From: an uncultured Dolosicoccus sp.
GTDB taxonomy: Bacteria; Bacillota; Bacilli; Lactobacillales; Aerococcaceae
Assembly: GCA_945278685.1 (NCBI GenBank)
Contig: CALYPW010000002.1
Location: forward strand, 1-57,592
Length of the DNA: 57,592 nt
Reading direction: 5' to 3'
Of this stretch, positions 18,247-27,548 are shown one piece after another. The notes beneath the pieces were generated by a model, which saw nothing but the letters and a program-made list of their open reading frames with translations, had not been told where the DNA came from and did not search any database. A program made the translations under genes and the position numbers. Numbering within the stretch: position 1 is the first letter of the stretch; each line of letters begins with the position of its first letter.

Positions 18247-18298
18247 AAAAAAGCCGCACGAAACAACTCACTAACGGGTGGTGTATGTCCTGCGACTT
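18247..18298 (-). terminator. Terminator-like hairpin in the cshA leader (murF terminator or cshA attenuator)
   Basis: On the minus strand AAGTCGCA (18291-18298) pairs with TGCGGCTT (18251-18258), followed by six T. About 32 nt of further structured sequence lie in the loop. It lies 83 nt after the murF stop and 64 nt before the cshA start. No convincing promoter lies between the hairpin and cshA. It could end the murF transcript, or act as an attenuator on a promoter further upstream (18300-18380). Confidence 0.5.
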
Positions 18299-18380
18299 CA
18301 TGCCGACTCTCGAAAGAATCATTTATATATCGAATTTGTTTTCACTCACATAAACAGCTTACCACTTTTTGTTAACAAAC

Positions 18381-19769
18381 TCAAGTGTTGGGCGTTTCAG
18401 TTAGGGCGTTCACCACCTGCAAGAGATCTGTTCCAAAGCTTGATTTCACAAGAATCAGATCTTTCTCATTCGTCGCCGTCACCAATTGATCAACGAGTAT
18501 TTGATGATCTTTGAGAACGTAGTGAAGGTTGCGCCCCTCGTATTTGGTCTGCAGCTCCTGGTAGAGCCCTTGAATTTCTTCTCCAAACAGATAAACCTCA
18601 TGAATATCTTCCCGAGCAAAAGAACTGGCCAGACCACGATGCAGAACGTCTGATTCTTCGCCCAACTCTCGAATATCTCCAAGGACAACGATCTTTCGTT
18701 CGTTCGCCGTGACAGGCAATTGTGCAAAGGTGCTCAAAACAGCTCGAACAGAGGTCGGACTGGCATTGTAAGCATCGTTCAGTAAGGAGGCCCCTTGATG
18801 AGTGGTCATCCATTGTACCCGATTGGCGGTTAACTGGAAATTAGACAACCCTTCTTGAATATTCTCTAAAGAAACTTCCAACGCTCGAGCAACAGCAAAA
18901 GCCAACAGGGCGTTACTGACGTTGTAGGCACCTAGAACGGGAATGCTCAGTATTTCTTCGCCTGTTAGGTTTGTTTGGAAGGTCGTCTTGTCTTGATATT
19001 CTTGAATATTCTTTGCTTGAATGGTTCCTTGTCCCGTGCCCACAGTGATCGTTTGTGCATGAGCGGGAAGCTGGTCATGGATCAGTGCTTCTTTTTCTGG
19101 GTAGATCAGAAGACCTGCCTTTGGCATACCTGCGAGAATTTCCATTTTTGCTTGAGCAATGCCTTGGCGCGAGCCGAGATGTTCGAGATGACTCTCGCCG
19201 ATCAAGGTAATCACGCCATAATCTGGATTAGCAATGGCCGACAACTCCTCAATTTCTTTAAAGCCACTCATACCCATTTCAACAATCAAGACCTTTGTGT
19301 CTTCAGGCATGGATAAAATCGTATAAGGAAGACCGATTTCGTTGTTATAGTTTCCCTGGGTCTTATGAACACGGTATTGGGTAGCTAAAACATTTTCCAA
19401 CATGTCTTTAGTCGTCGTCTTCCCATTACTGCCGGTCACTCCTACCACAATCGGATCCACCAAATGGCGGTAGTAATGAGCCAAGTCCTGCATGGCTTTC
19501 AGCGTGTCTTCAACATAAATCAGATTGATCTTATCAACGGGCGGATGGGGTTGACCCTTCTGCCAAAATGTCGCGCTAGCACCTTGAGCGATCGCCTGGT
19601 CCACATAGCAGTGACCGTTGTTAGTACCTCCCGTGAGAGGTACAAACAGCGTTCCTTCACCCACTTGTCTTGAATCAAATTGAACGTTAGAAATTACCTC
19701 GTCAAAAGCAACCGTCACATCGACCGCCTGGACAGCCTCTTGTACTTGTTCAAGGGTTATTTTTTTCAT
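18381..19769 (-). CDS. murF: UDP-N-acetylmuramoyl-tripeptide--D-alanyl-D-alanine ligase
   Basis: MurF adds D-Ala-D-Ala to the UDP-MurNAc tripeptide, the last cytoplasmic step of precursor synthesis. The 462-residue protein has the N-terminal Mur ligase domain, the ATP loop GVTGSNGKTTTKD (about 109-121), the central HLEHLG motif and a C-terminal domain containing LNDAYNASPTS. It follows ddl, whose product is its substrate. A strong hairpin lies between them, only 24 nt upstream of the ATG, so some read-through is expected. Confidence 0.97.
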   Translation of the reverse strand: MKKITLEQVQEAVQAVDVTVAFDEVISNVQFDSRQVGEGTLFVPLTGGTNNGHCYVDQAIAQGASATFWQKGQPHPPVDKINLIYVEDTLKAMQDLAHYYRHLVDPIVVGVTGSNGKTTTKDMLENVLATQYRVHKTQGNYNNEIGLPYTILSMPEDTKVLIVEMGMSGFKEIEELSAIANPDYGVITLIGESHLEHLGSRQGIAQAKMEILAGMPKAGLLIYPEKEALIHDQLPAHAQTITVGTGQGTIQAKNIQEYQDKTTFQTNLTGEEILSIPVLGAYNVSNALLAFAVARALEVSLENIQEGLSNFQLTANRVQWMTTHQGASLLNDAYNASPTSVRAVLSTFAQLPVTANERKIVVLGDIRELGEESDVLHRGLASSFAREDIHEVYLFGEEIQGLYQELQTKYEGRNLHYVLKDHQILVDQLVTATNEKDLILVKSSFGTDLLQVVNALTETPNT

Positions 19770-19791
19770 TGATTATCGGTCCTTTCAAAAT

Positions 19792-19826
19792 AAAAAGCGT
19801 AGCTATTGGCTTACCAGCTACGCTTT
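19792..19826 (-). terminator. Intra-operon terminator-like hairpin between ddl and murF
   Basis: An 11-bp stem AAAGCGTAGCT/AGCTACGCTTT with an 11-base loop, then TTTTTA on the minus strand. It starts 11 nt after the ddl stop and leaves just 24 nt before murF, too little for a separate promoter plus ribosome site. Confidence 0.75.
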
Positions 19827-19836
19827 CAAATTAATT

Positions 19837-20922
19837 TTAGTGAGTCTGATGCAGGGCCTGCTTCAATTGATGCTGATTAAGCGCTAATTGTAAGAGCTCT
19901 TCGATCAAATCTTCATATTCCAGATCGGTCGCTCCCCAAAGCAAGGGATACATACTAAATGGAGTGAACCCTGGCATGGTATTGATTTCATTGATGTAAA
20001 TGTCATGATTCGCCGTCACGAAGAAATCAACTCGCGACAGTCCTCGACCATCGATGGCTTTGTAGGCCTTAACGGCATACTCTTGAATCTTTTCGCTGAC
20101 TTCTTCAGGAATCTGGGCAGGAATTTCCATTTCTACACGATTATTGATGTATTTCTCTTCGTAATCGTAGAAGTCTTGCTCCTTGATCAATCTCCCAACC
20201 ACGCTGGCGTGGACATCGCTATTTCCGAGCAAGGCCACCTCACATTCATCGGCGTTGATTCCTTGCTCAACCACAATCCGCTGATCATAACGCAAGGCAA
20301 GAGTTACTGCTTGAATCAACTCTTCTTGATCTTCGACTTTGCTGATACCTACACTGGAGCCCATATTGGCTGGTTTCACAAACAAGGGATATAAAAGGCT
20401 GCCTTCGCACTTTTTGACGATGACATCCTGATGACTTGCCCATTCACTGCCATCAAAAAACACATAAGGAACTTGGGGTAGGTCGACTTGGTCAAAGAGT
20501 TGCTTGCTAATGATTTTGTCCATACCACAAGCGCTCCCGGTCACCCCAGCCCCCACATAAGGCATATTCAAGACTTCCAAGAATCCTTGAATAGTCCCGT
20601 CTTCGCCATTTGGTCCATGAAGTACAGGGAACACGATGGTGTCTTCACCGGCGATCTCTCCTGGAGATATTTCCACACCCGTGGAAATATCTCCTTCAGA
20701 CTCACCCCAAGTAGGTATTTGTGCTTTTGCAAGCTTCAGCTGACTTTCGTAAGCCGTTGGTGTGCGCAATTCTTTTCCTTTTAACCAAGTGCCTTCTTTC
20801 GTGATGTAAATGGGATGGACTTGATAGTGATCGTACTTAATTGCCTGACAAATATTGTGGGCCGAAATGATCGACACATCATGTTCGGCACTTTCTCCAC
20901 CGTATAATAATGTAATTTTCAT
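19837..20922 (-). CDS. ddl: D-alanine--D-alanine ligase
   Basis: Ddl joins two D-alanines with ATP. The 361-residue protein has the N-terminal LYGGESAEHDVS motif, the ATP-grasp core (LFVKPANMGSSVGI), and EINTMPGFT near the C-terminus. In the omega loop (DFYDYEEKY) the residue that separates D-Ala from D-lactate ligases appears to be Tyr, predicting ordinary D-Ala-D-Ala ends. It lies 19 nt after the unrecognised 254-residue gene and is followed by murF. Confidence 0.97.
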   Translation of the reverse strand: MKITLLYGGESAEHDVSIISAHNICQAIKYDHYQVHPIYITKEGTWLKGKELRTPTAYESQLKLAKAQIPTWGESEGDISTGVEISPGEIAGEDTIVFPVLHGPNGEDGTIQGFLEVLNMPYVGAGVTGSACGMDKIISKQLFDQVDLPQVPYVFFDGSEWASHQDVIVKKCEGSLLYPLFVKPANMGSSVGISKVEDQEELIQAVTLALRYDQRIVVEQGINADECEVALLGNSDVHASVVGRLIKEQDFYDYEEKYINNRVEMEIPAQIPEEVSEKIQEYAVKAYKAIDGRGLSRVDFFVTANHDIYINEINTMPGFTPFSMYPLLWGATDLEYEDLIEELLQLALNQHQLKQALHQTH

Positions 20923-20941
20923 GAGGTAGCCTCCAAGTAGC

Positions 20942-21706
20942 TTATCGTTTTTCGTCTGTCAATAAATCCAAGGTCCACTGCTGTGAGTTTAAATCGTAAA
21001 TAATCTCTCCGATACTTTGAGTCAAGCTCTGATCGGTGTCCAAGAGTGCCAAGTCATCCTGAATACTCATCATGGGCACTCGCCAATAAGTTCCACTTCG
21101 ATAGGCTTGATTGAAATTAATTTTTAAGCCCTTATTAAAGGCTGTGCTTAATTTTTTAACAACGTATCTGGGAACTTCATTCGAGGTTACTTGACGAAAT
21201 GTCCAACGCCTAATGCCTCTTTCATTAATAAGCTGTGTCATTCGTTCTCGTAAAACTCTTTGTAAACGAGGATAAAAATGAGACGACTGACGATAATAAA
21301 CTTTATTCAATCCATTCGGAAAACTCAAATAAGCAAAGTTATTTTGAAGCTTGTAGAAAAATGCTGAGCGCATGGTGCGATGGGAGTGAAAAAGATACAG
21401 CAACTCCGCAATTTCTGCTGGCGTTAACTGATGCATGGTCTCAAAGCTTCGAAAGTCAATCCAATCGGAAACTCTCTGATTTTTCCGTTCACAAGTTTCC
21501 AAGTAATCAATAATTTCATGACTTCCGCGAAGTATCTTAAAGTTCGTTTGGACATCCATGCGTCCAGTATCTTCAGGGGAGTCGCCTAAAATCAAATTAT
21601 TGGGGAAAAACCCTTTTGGAAAATCATCATTCAAAAAATTAATCCCACGGGTCATGATGTGGTTAGAAACTGCATCATGGTGGATATATAAATTCTCGCG
21701 CCTCAT
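20942..21706 (-). CDS. Uncharacterised 254-residue protein upstream of ddl
   Basis: I do not recognise this family. The protein is soluble-looking, with no signal peptide or membrane helix. It is rich in aromatic and basic residues, with an N-terminal MRRENLYIHHDAVSNHIMTRG, a central block with many Phe/Tyr/Arg (residues about 110-150) and an acidic C-terminus. No nucleotide-binding loop, zinc cluster or helix-turn-helix is obvious. A good ribosome site (AAAGGAGG) precedes the ATG at 21706. The frame is long and uninterrupted, and the 19 nt gap to ddl suggests co-transcription with wall-precursor genes. Confidence 0.8.
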   Translation of the reverse strand: MRRENLYIHHDAVSNHIMTRGINFLNDDFPKGFFPNNLILGDSPEDTGRMDVQTNFKILRGSHEIIDYLETCERKNQRVSDWIDFRSFETMHQLTPAEIAELLYLFHSHRTMRSAFFYKLQNNFAYLSFPNGLNKVYYRQSSHFYPRLQRVLRERMTQLINERGIRRWTFRQVTSNEVPRYVVKKLSTAFNKGLKINFNQAYRSGTYWRVPMMSIQDDLALLDTDQSLTQSIGEIIYDLNSQQWTLDLLTDEKR

Positions 21707-21774
21707 TCATATCCTCCTTTCACTCAATACTTACTACCTATGTTACTGATTATTGCACAGAAAAGAAAGTCAAG

Positions 21775-22335
21775 TTAGAAGCTAACCTTTGGAACTGTAC
21801 GATCTTCTTCAGGTGTTTCCAAATAATCTTTTCGTTGAAAGCCATGAACACCTGCGACGATGTTCATAGGAACCGTTTCGATCTTGGTGTTATACTGCCC
21901 AATGCTTGAATTATATAATTGACGGGCGGTAGAAATCTTATCTTCGGTACTTTCAAGAGTTGCTTGCAAATCCATATAATTCTGATTGGCCTTTAGGTCT
22001 GGGTAGGATTCCGAAACCGCAATCAATCGTGACAAGGCTGAACTTAGTGCATTTGAAGCTTGATTAATTTGTTCCGGTGATGCGTCACTGGGTAGATTCA
22101 TTAACTGCTGGCGTGCCTGCGTCACCGCTGTCAGCGTGTCTGATTCGTGGTTGGTATAGCCTTTAATCGTTTCCACCAAATTAGGGATTAAGTCATTGCG
22201 TCTTTGAAGTTGAACATCGATTTGACTAAAGCTCTGTTCCGCCCAGTTTCTTAGTTTCACCAATGAATTATAAATACCCAACCAACCGACGACCAATAAA
22301 AGTGCCACAGCGATTAAAATAATTGTAGTTGTCAT
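21775..22335 (-). CDS. lemA: LemA family membrane protein
   Basis: LemA proteins have one N-terminal membrane helix (here about 4-22) and a long helical extracytoplasmic or cytoplasmic rod of unknown function. The 186-residue protein has the signature NWAEQSFSQIDVQLQRRNDLIPNLVETIKGY. GGAGG precedes the ATG by 7 nt. An extended -10 (TGATATACT, minus strand; TATACT at 22366-22371) just upstream could provide its own promoter, since the upstream ArAE gene ends only 49 nt away. Confidence 0.93.
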   Translation of the reverse strand: MTTTIILIAVALLLVVGWLGIYNSLVKLRNWAEQSFSQIDVQLQRRNDLIPNLVETIKGYTNHESDTLTAVTQARQQLMNLPSDASPEQINQASNALSSALSRLIAVSESYPDLKANQNYMDLQATLESTEDKISTARQLYNSSIGQYNTKIETVPMNIVAGVHGFQRKDYLETPEEDRTVPKVSF

Positions 22336-22384
22336 GAGGTTTCCTCCATTTCTTAAGCCGATTAAAGTATATCAAAATCACCTC

Positions 22385-23395
22385 CTAAAGTCGACTCAGG
22401 CGGCTAGGAAGTCCCTTTCCTTCGTCAGCTACTTTCTTCTTTTGATCCCTTTGGTAAAAATCATGTTTCATCTGCAAGAAACGTTCAAAAGTGAGCATGA
22501 GGGAATAGAGAACAGCACGGGTTTCGAATTCTTTCCGGGTCTTTGGCAACTCTTTTCGTTGGTAAAGTAGGAAGAGTTCTGCAAGATCCTCTAACAAGGT
22601 GATTCCAGTGTTTGATTCATCTAATTCTTTCGCAGTCAAGAGAAAAATCTTACTCAACAACAGATTTTCCTCATAGGTTAATTGCAAATGATTCAAACTA
22701 CGATTCATGTTTCTCAGTGCGCTGAGTTGACGCTTGCGCATGTGGGTATAACGCACATGGTAGGAATCTTTATTAAACAGCTGGTTGTCGTATTCCAACA
22801 TGGCATTGGCCTCAAGTTCATTCAAGGCCGCCTCCAAATCATTCAATTCACTGGCGACTTCTTGAAAGTTGCTGTTCGTTGAGGCTAAGCGCACTGACAT
22901 TAAATCTAATATTTTTCGCATCTTATTTTCGACTCGTTCGACTTGATTCGAAAGTATATCTTCTTGGGAGGGCATCCACCAATTAACCAAAAGAGCCGAA
23001 AAGACACCAATAGCAATCAACGACATCCCATTGATCTGCCATTTCCAGCTGATGGACTCGGCTACCATAAAATGCGTGACAAGAACGGAAATCGGCGACA
23101 AGGTATTGTTCAAATCCAAGGCGTCCAGTATCGGGATAAATAAAAGCAAATAGATACCAATGGTCCAATAGTCAAAGCCAAACAAATATAAAGTTAGAGA
23201 AGCGATTGAAAAACCAATGACTGCCGCAAACAGATAACTAAAACCCCGTTTAAGGGAGGCTGTTCGACTGTCCACAACTGTGAGCAAGGCAATGATTCCC
23301 GAAGACAGCGGATTCATAAGTCCTAAATAATTGGACAGGAGCGTCGCGAGAACTGTAGCGATGGAAATTTTAATCATTCGTTGTAGTAAAGGCAT
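22385..23395 (-). CDS. ArAE/DUF939-type membrane protein, possible aromatic-acid exporter
   Basis: The 336-residue protein has about four to six hydrophobic helices in residues 1-140 and a helical cytoplasmic C-terminal half (ArAE_1_C-like) rich in Glu, Leu and Asn. The family is linked to aromatic carboxylic acid efflux, but the substrate here is unknown. The open frame begins upstream at 23431, but AAAGGAG is spaced 9 nt from ATG 23395, giving MPLLQRMIKISIATVLA. It lies just after the rpmE2 terminator-like hairpin with no room for its own promoter, so it probably relies on read-through. Confidence 0.85.
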   Translation of the reverse strand: MPLLQRMIKISIATVLATLLSNYLGLMNPLSSGIIALLTVVDSRTASLKRGFSYLFAAVIGFSIASLTLYLFGFDYWTIGIYLLLFIPILDALDLNNTLSPISVLVTHFMVAESISWKWQINGMSLIAIGVFSALLVNWWMPSQEDILSNQVERVENKMRKILDLMSVRLASTNSNFQEVASELNDLEAALNELEANAMLEYDNQLFNKDSYHVRYTHMRKRQLSALRNMNRSLNHLQLTYEENLLLSKIFLLTAKELDESNTGITLLEDLAELFLLYQRKELPKTRKEFETRAVLYSLMLTFERFLQMKHDFYQRDQKKKVADEGKGLPSRLSRL

Positions 23396-23430
23396 AAGTA
23401 GAAACTCCTTTCGCTTTAATTTAATCCACA

Positions 23431-23466
23431 AAAAAACATCTATCTTCCTGAAGGGAAATAGATGCT
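23431..23466 (-). terminator. Terminator after rpmE2
   Basis: A CATCTAT-TTCC stem pairing with GGAA-ATAGATG (23437-23464), followed on the minus strand by seven T. It starts about 20 nt after the rpmE2 stop and ends 36 nt before the ArAE start codon. Confidence 0.85.
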
Positions 23467-23485
23467 TCTTTTTATATATTCAGGA

Positions 23486-23737
23486 TTACTCGTTGGATAT
23501 ACCATACTTACGGTTAAAACGATCAACGCGTCCGTCCGCTTGAGTAAATTGCTGACGTCCAGTATAGAATGGATGTGAATCTGAACTGATTTCTACACGG
23601 ATTAACGGGTATGTGTTCCCATCTTCCCACTCAACAGTTTCGTCTGATGTTCTAGTGGATCCTGATAGGAATTGAAAACCTGTAGATGTATCTCTAAATA
23701 CTACTGTGTGATAATCTGGATGAATATCTGGTTTCAT
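23486..23737 (-). CDS. rpmE2: 50S ribosomal protein L31, type B (zinc-independent)
   Basis: The 83-residue protein begins [19 protein letters not shown] and lacks the CxxC pair of zinc-binding type A L31, so it is the zinc-free paralogue. In many bacteria type B is induced when zinc is scarce (Zur control), but no Zur box was recognised here. It occupies the position after rho that rpmE (type A) holds in Bacillus, which suggests it is the main L31 of this organism. Confidence 0.97.
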   Translation of the reverse strand: MKPDIHPDYHTVVFRDTSTGFQFLSGSTRTSDETVEWEDGNTYPLIRVEISSDSHPFYTGRQQFTQADGRVDRFNRKYGISNE

Positions 23738-23760
23738 TAATTTCTTCCTTTCTTCCCTAA

Positions 23761-23787
23761 ATCATATGCTGAGTTAGAGTTAATCAA
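23761..23787 (-). promoter_or_regulatory. Candidate promoter of rpmE2
   Basis: Minus strand TTGATT (23782-23787), 15 bp spacer, TATGAT (23761-23766), 23 nt before the ATG. The spacing is short, so this is a tentative call; rho lies 122 nt upstream and read-through is possible. Confidence 0.4.
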
Positions 23788-23858
23788 GTGCATCAAAACG
23801 TGCAACAATGAAATGATACCATGAGAAAATAGCAAAAGCAAAGAATTGTTTTACTTTT

Positions 23859-25139
23859 TTATTTTTTGTATTTAGCTTGAAGTTTTTTGAGTTTTTCGAA
23901 GAACTCTTCATTAGTTTCCGTTTTGGTTAAGAGGCTAATTAAGTGTTCGGTCTGATCCAAAGCATCACCACGCATCATTCGACGCAAGTTCCAGACTTCA
24001 TTGAGATGTTCCTCATCGATTAACAAGTCTTCACGGCGAGTGCTGGATTGACGAATGTCGATGGCTGGGAAAATTCTTCTTTCGGCCAATTGACGCGACA
24101 AGTGCAATTCATGGTTCCCGGTTCCTTTGAATTCCTCGTAAATGACCTCATCCATGCGACTGCCCGTGTCAATCAAGGCTGTTGCCAAAATCGTCAAGGA
24201 ACCACCACCCTCAATATTTCGAGCAGCTCCAAAGAAGCGTTTTGGGAAATAAAAAGCTGCTGGATCAAGCCCACCACTCAAGGTGCGACCACTGGGAGGC
24301 ACGATCAAGTTATAGGCGCGAGCAAGACGCGTAATACTATCCATCAAGATCACGACATCTTTTCCTCCTTCTACTAGTCGCATGGCCCGTTGAAGCACTA
24401 ATTCAGCAATCCGGACATGGTTTTCTGGCTTTTGGTCAAAGGTGGATGCTATAACTTCACCATCGACGTGGCGTTCAATATCCGTCACTTCTTCTGGACG
24501 CTCATCGATTAACAAGACCATAAGTTCCGCTTCCGGATGGTTGGACGATATGCCCCCCGCAATGTCTTTCAGGATCGTCGTTTTCCCAGCCTTTGGTGGA
24601 GCAACGATCAGGCCTCGTTGGCCAAATCCAACGGGTGCCACAATGTCAACGAGTCGATTACTAATTTTTTGTGGCCAATTCTCCAAATTTAGTTGGCGGT
24701 CCGGGTAGATGGGCGTTAGGCCCGGGAAGTGATTTCTTTGTTTGGCTTGTTCTGGATCTTCACCATTTACCTCACTGATCTGCATGAGGCCATAATAGCG
24801 CTCACCATTTTTGGGAGGTATTGAAGGTCCCTTGACCCGGTCTCCCACCCGTAGAGCAAAGCGGCGAATTTGTGTATTTGAAATATAGACATCTTCATGA
24901 CTGGGCGAAAAGTTAATCGGTCTTAAAAATCCATAACTATCGTGAGGCCGCACATCCAAAATGCCTTCCACTTGGAAAAAGCCTTGCTTTTCTTTTTGGG
25001 TACGCATGACGGCCAAGGCCAGCTCTTTTTTACTGAGTTCATCGTAATTATCTATTTGAAGCTCTCTGGCATAGGCATAAAGTTCATTTACTTGCTTTGC
25101 CAGCAAAGTTTCAAGAGAGAAATCATCACTCGTTGACAA
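23859..25139 (-). CDS. rho: Transcription termination factor Rho
   Basis: Rho is a hexameric RNA-dependent ATPase that ends transcription of untranslated RNA. The 426-residue protein has the N-terminal Rho_N helix region, a cold-shock-like RNA-binding domain (about 55-120; GFLRP), Walker [10 protein letters not shown], Walker [11 protein letters not shown] and the Q/R-loops. The start is TTG, set by AAAGGAGG 6 nt upstream, with no in-frame ATG nearby. It lies 20 nt after murA2. Rho is dispensable in many Firmicutes, and a weak start codon fits low expression. Confidence 0.97.
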   Translation of the reverse strand: MSTSDDFSLETLLAKQVNELYAYARELQIDNYDELSKKELALAVMRTQKEKQGFFQVEGILDVRPHDSYGFLRPINFSPSHEDVYISNTQIRRFALRVGDRVKGPSIPPKNGERYYGLMQISEVNGEDPEQAKQRNHFPGLTPIYPDRQLNLENWPQKISNRLVDIVAPVGFGQRGLIVAPPKAGKTTILKDIAGGISSNHPEAELMVLLIDERPEEVTDIERHVDGEVIASTFDQKPENHVRIAELVLQRAMRLVEGGKDVVILMDSITRLARAYNLIVPPSGRTLSGGLDPAAFYFPKRFFGAARNIEGGGSLTILATALIDTGSRMDEVIYEEFKGTGNHELHLSRQLAERRIFPAIDIRQSSTRREDLLIDEEHLNEVWNLRRMMRGDALDQTEHLISLLTKTETNEEFFEKLKKLQAKYKK

Positions 25140-25159
25140 TTAAATCCTCCTTTGAAGAA

Positions 25160-26416
25160 TTACTCTTCAACCATTTGAATATCGGCACCTAAAGCTGTGA
25201 GTTTCTCAACGATATTTTCATAGCCTCTCAGGATGTTTTCAACACGTAAAATCTCAGTCTCGCCGTCGGCGATGAGGCCTGCGATTACCAAACAAGCTCC
25301 GGCTCGTAAATCAGAAGCTTTGACAGGAGCCCCCGTTAACTTGCTGGAACCTTCAAAACTAATGATGTTCCCATGAATATGTGCATCGGCACCCATGCGA
25401 TTTAGTTCAGGAATATGATTAATTCTTTGTGGATAGATGGTATCAATAATTGTGCCATCACCTTCTGCAATCACCAGTAAAGGCGTGATTGGTTGTTGTA
25501 AATCCGTTGCGAAACCTGGATAAGGCTGAGTCTTAATGTTCACGTTGGTTAATTTTTGATCCGAATGAACATAAATACTGTCCCCGCGCACATCAAATTT
25601 GGCACCCATTTCGGCCAATTTAGCCAGGAAACCTTCTAAATGCTCATAAATCACATTGTTGATGGTTACGCCTTCTCCTGTCGCAACTGCCGCAGAAATG
25701 TAAGTACCTGCTTCAATGCGGTCCGGAATGATTGCATGGGTGACCCCAGTCAATTCCTCCACTCCATCGATGCGGATCATGTTGGTTCCCGCACCGCGGA
25801 TTTTCGCTCCCATTTTATTCAAAAAAGTCACAACATCAATGATTTCCGGCTCTAGGGCCACGTTCTCAATGATGGTGCGCCCTTTGGCTTTGACAGCTGC
25901 AAGAATGGCATTAATGGTTGCTCCTACTGATACAACATCCATATAGATTCGATTTCCATTTAAGCCTTCAGGGGTTGTCATGGTGATAACCCCATAATCA
26001 TCTTCGATTTTTGCACCTAGGGCTCGGAAACTCTTCAAATGCTGATCAATGGGGCGTGGCCCTAACATACACCCTCCAGGCAAACCAATCACACCTTTGC
26101 CAAAGCGGGAAAGTGTGGCTCCCATGAAGTAATAGGAAGCCCGCAAACTTTGAATTTTACCTGTCGGCATTGGAATGGACATAATATTGGTCGGATCAAT
26201 TGTCAGCGTGTGGTTTTCAAAGTGTGTTTTTACGTTGAAATCCTCAAGAATCTCCAACAAAGCATGAACATCAGAAATATCAGGGACACCATGAAGAGTC
26301 ACCGGTGAGTCCGCCAGAATTGCTGCCGGTATTAGAGCGACGGTGCTGTTTTTAGCACCGTTGATTGTAACCTCACCCTTCAGGGGCTTACCACCACGAA
26401 TAAGTAATTTTTGCAT
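25160..26416 (-). CDS. murA2: UDP-N-acetylglucosamine 1-carboxyvinyltransferase, MurZ type
   Basis: It catalyses the first committed step of peptidoglycan synthesis, transferring enolpyruvate from PEP. The 418-residue protein has the K-N pair ([12 protein letters not shown]) and the catalytic loop [13 protein letters not shown]; the Cys is the residue alkylated by fosfomycin. The position directly before rho is that of MurZ (MurAB) in Bacillus, so a second MurA likely exists elsewhere. It is transcribed with rho from a promoter overlapping the end of the BASS gene region. Confidence 0.96.
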   Translation of the reverse strand: MQKLLIRGGKPLKGEVTINGAKNSTVALIPAAILADSPVTLHGVPDISDVHALLEILEDFNVKTHFENHTLTIDPTNIMSIPMPTGKIQSLRASYYFMGATLSRFGKGVIGLPGGCMLGPRPIDQHLKSFRALGAKIEDDYGVITMTTPEGLNGNRIYMDVVSVGATINAILAAVKAKGRTIIENVALEPEIIDVVTFLNKMGAKIRGAGTNMIRIDGVEELTGVTHAIIPDRIEAGTYISAAVATGEGVTINNVIYEHLEGFLAKLAEMGAKFDVRGDSIYVHSDQKLTNVNIKTQPYPGFATDLQQPITPLLVIAEGDGTIIDTIYPQRINHIPELNRMGADAHIHGNIISFEGSSKLTGAPVKASDLRAGACLVIAGLIADGETEILRVENILRGYENIVEKLTALGADIQMVEE

Positions 26417-26464
26417 AGTTGCTCCTTGTTCGTCGATCGTTTTAGTCGTTGATCATATAAAATT

Positions 26465-26505
26465 ATTCTACCAACCAGTGTACATTCCTTGCTCAAAGAT
26501 TTCAA
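26465..26505 (-). promoter_or_regulatory. Candidate promoter region of murA2-rho
   Basis: Minus strand TTGAAA (26500-26505), 17 bp, TACACT (26477-26482). A second extended -10 (TGGTAGAAT; TAGAAT at 26465-26470) lies just downstream. Either could drive murA2 from about 50-60 nt upstream. Confidence 0.5.
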
Positions 26506-26509
26506 CACT

Positions 26510-27469
26510 CTACTTGTCCAATGCCCTGTCTTCGTTGGGAATTCGTTGATAGATTTGAGCCAAAATGGCTCCCGAAATGTTGTGCCAGACAGAAAAGATT
26601 GCTCCTGGAACCGTGGCTAAAGGCATGGTTGGGAAGACTTGCGTTGCCAAGGCGGATGCCAATCCAGAGTTTTGCATACCCACTTCAATGGACAGTGTCT
26701 TGCAACTGGACGTGGGCATGCCGACGAATTTTCCAGCGCTATAGCCTAAGAGATAGCCTAAACCGTTGTGAATGGCACAAACGAGTAGAAGCATGCCTCC
26801 GTTTTGAATGATATTGTCCCGGTTAGTGGTCACCACCGCTGCAACAATCAAGATGATTCCTGCAACAGAAACCAGAGGTAAACCATCGACAACTTTTTGA
26901 ACGTGTTTGTACCAGAAATGGTTAATAATAAATCCTAGAATCACTGGTAATATCACAACATTCAAGATGGATAGCAACATGGCCACGGCGTCTACTTCCA
27001 CCGTTGATTTTAGGATCTGGTAAGAAATCAAAGGCGTTAAAATGGGCGCTAACAAAGTAGAACAAGAAGTAATCACAACCGATAAAGCCACATCTCCACG
27101 AGACAAGTAGGTAATTACGTTGGAAGAGGTACCACCTGGACTTGTTCCAACCAAGATAATCCCGGCAATCAACGCAGGATCTGTGATTCCAAACGCTTTG
27201 GTAAGTCCCCAAGCCAGGAGCGGCATGATGGTGTATTGGACAAGAACACCGAAGGCGATATGTTTGGGATTGGTGAATACCAAGCGGAAATCATCCGTGC
27301 TAAGGGTCAGACCCATTCCAAACATTATCATCATCAACAAGGGATTGATCCAAGCCGTTTGAATCCACTCCGTCGTACTTGGCACAAACAAGGCCAGTAA
27401 GGTGATAATCACTACCAGATAAGCCATGTAATCGCCGACCCAACCGCTAATTTTTTTAATGATACCCAT
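26510..27469 (-). CDS. BASS family sodium-dependent transporter (bile acid:Na+ symporter type)
   Basis: The 319-residue protein has about nine to ten membrane helices and the family signature VGTSPGGTSSNVITYLSRGDVALSV (about residues 107-131; sodium-site region). Bacterial members move small organic acids such as pantoate; the substrate here cannot be told from sequence. It follows fba after a strong hairpin with only 25 nt to the ATG, so expression depends on read-through or an unseen promoter. Confidence 0.92.
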   Translation of the reverse strand: MGIIKKISGWVGDYMAYLVVIITLLALFVPSTTEWIQTAWINPLLMMIMFGMGLTLSTDDFRLVFTNPKHIAFGVLVQYTIMPLLAWGLTKAFGITDPALIAGIILVGTSPGGTSSNVITYLSRGDVALSVVITSCSTLLAPILTPLISYQILKSTVEVDAVAMLLSILNVVILPVILGFIINHFWYKHVQKVVDGLPLVSVAGIILIVAAVVTTNRDNIIQNGGMLLLVCAIHNGLGYLLGYSAGKFVGMPTSSCKTLSIEVGMQNSGLASALATQVFPTMPLATVPGAIFSVWHNISGAILAQIYQRIPNEDRALDK

Positions 27470-27493
27470 ATGAACTTCCTCTTTCTTATAGAA

Positions 27494-27531
27494 ATAGAAA
27501 AAGACAAGATGTTTAACTTGTCTTTTTCTAT
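27494..27531. terminator. Terminator after fba
   Basis: A 15-bp perfect inverted repeat ATAGAAAAAGACAAG/CTTGTCTTTTTCTAT with an 8-base loop. The stem itself supplies the T-run on the minus strand. It begins 17 nt after the fba stop. Confidence 0.8.
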
Positions 27532-27548
27532 CTCAAATTAATTCTTAC

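Noticed and set aside
22336-22387. Near-perfect AGGAGGTGAT right after the ArAE stop followed by a TTG frame overlapping lemA
   Set aside because: The predicted peptide overlaps lemA in another frame and lemA has its own ribosome site; probably chance or spacing sequence.
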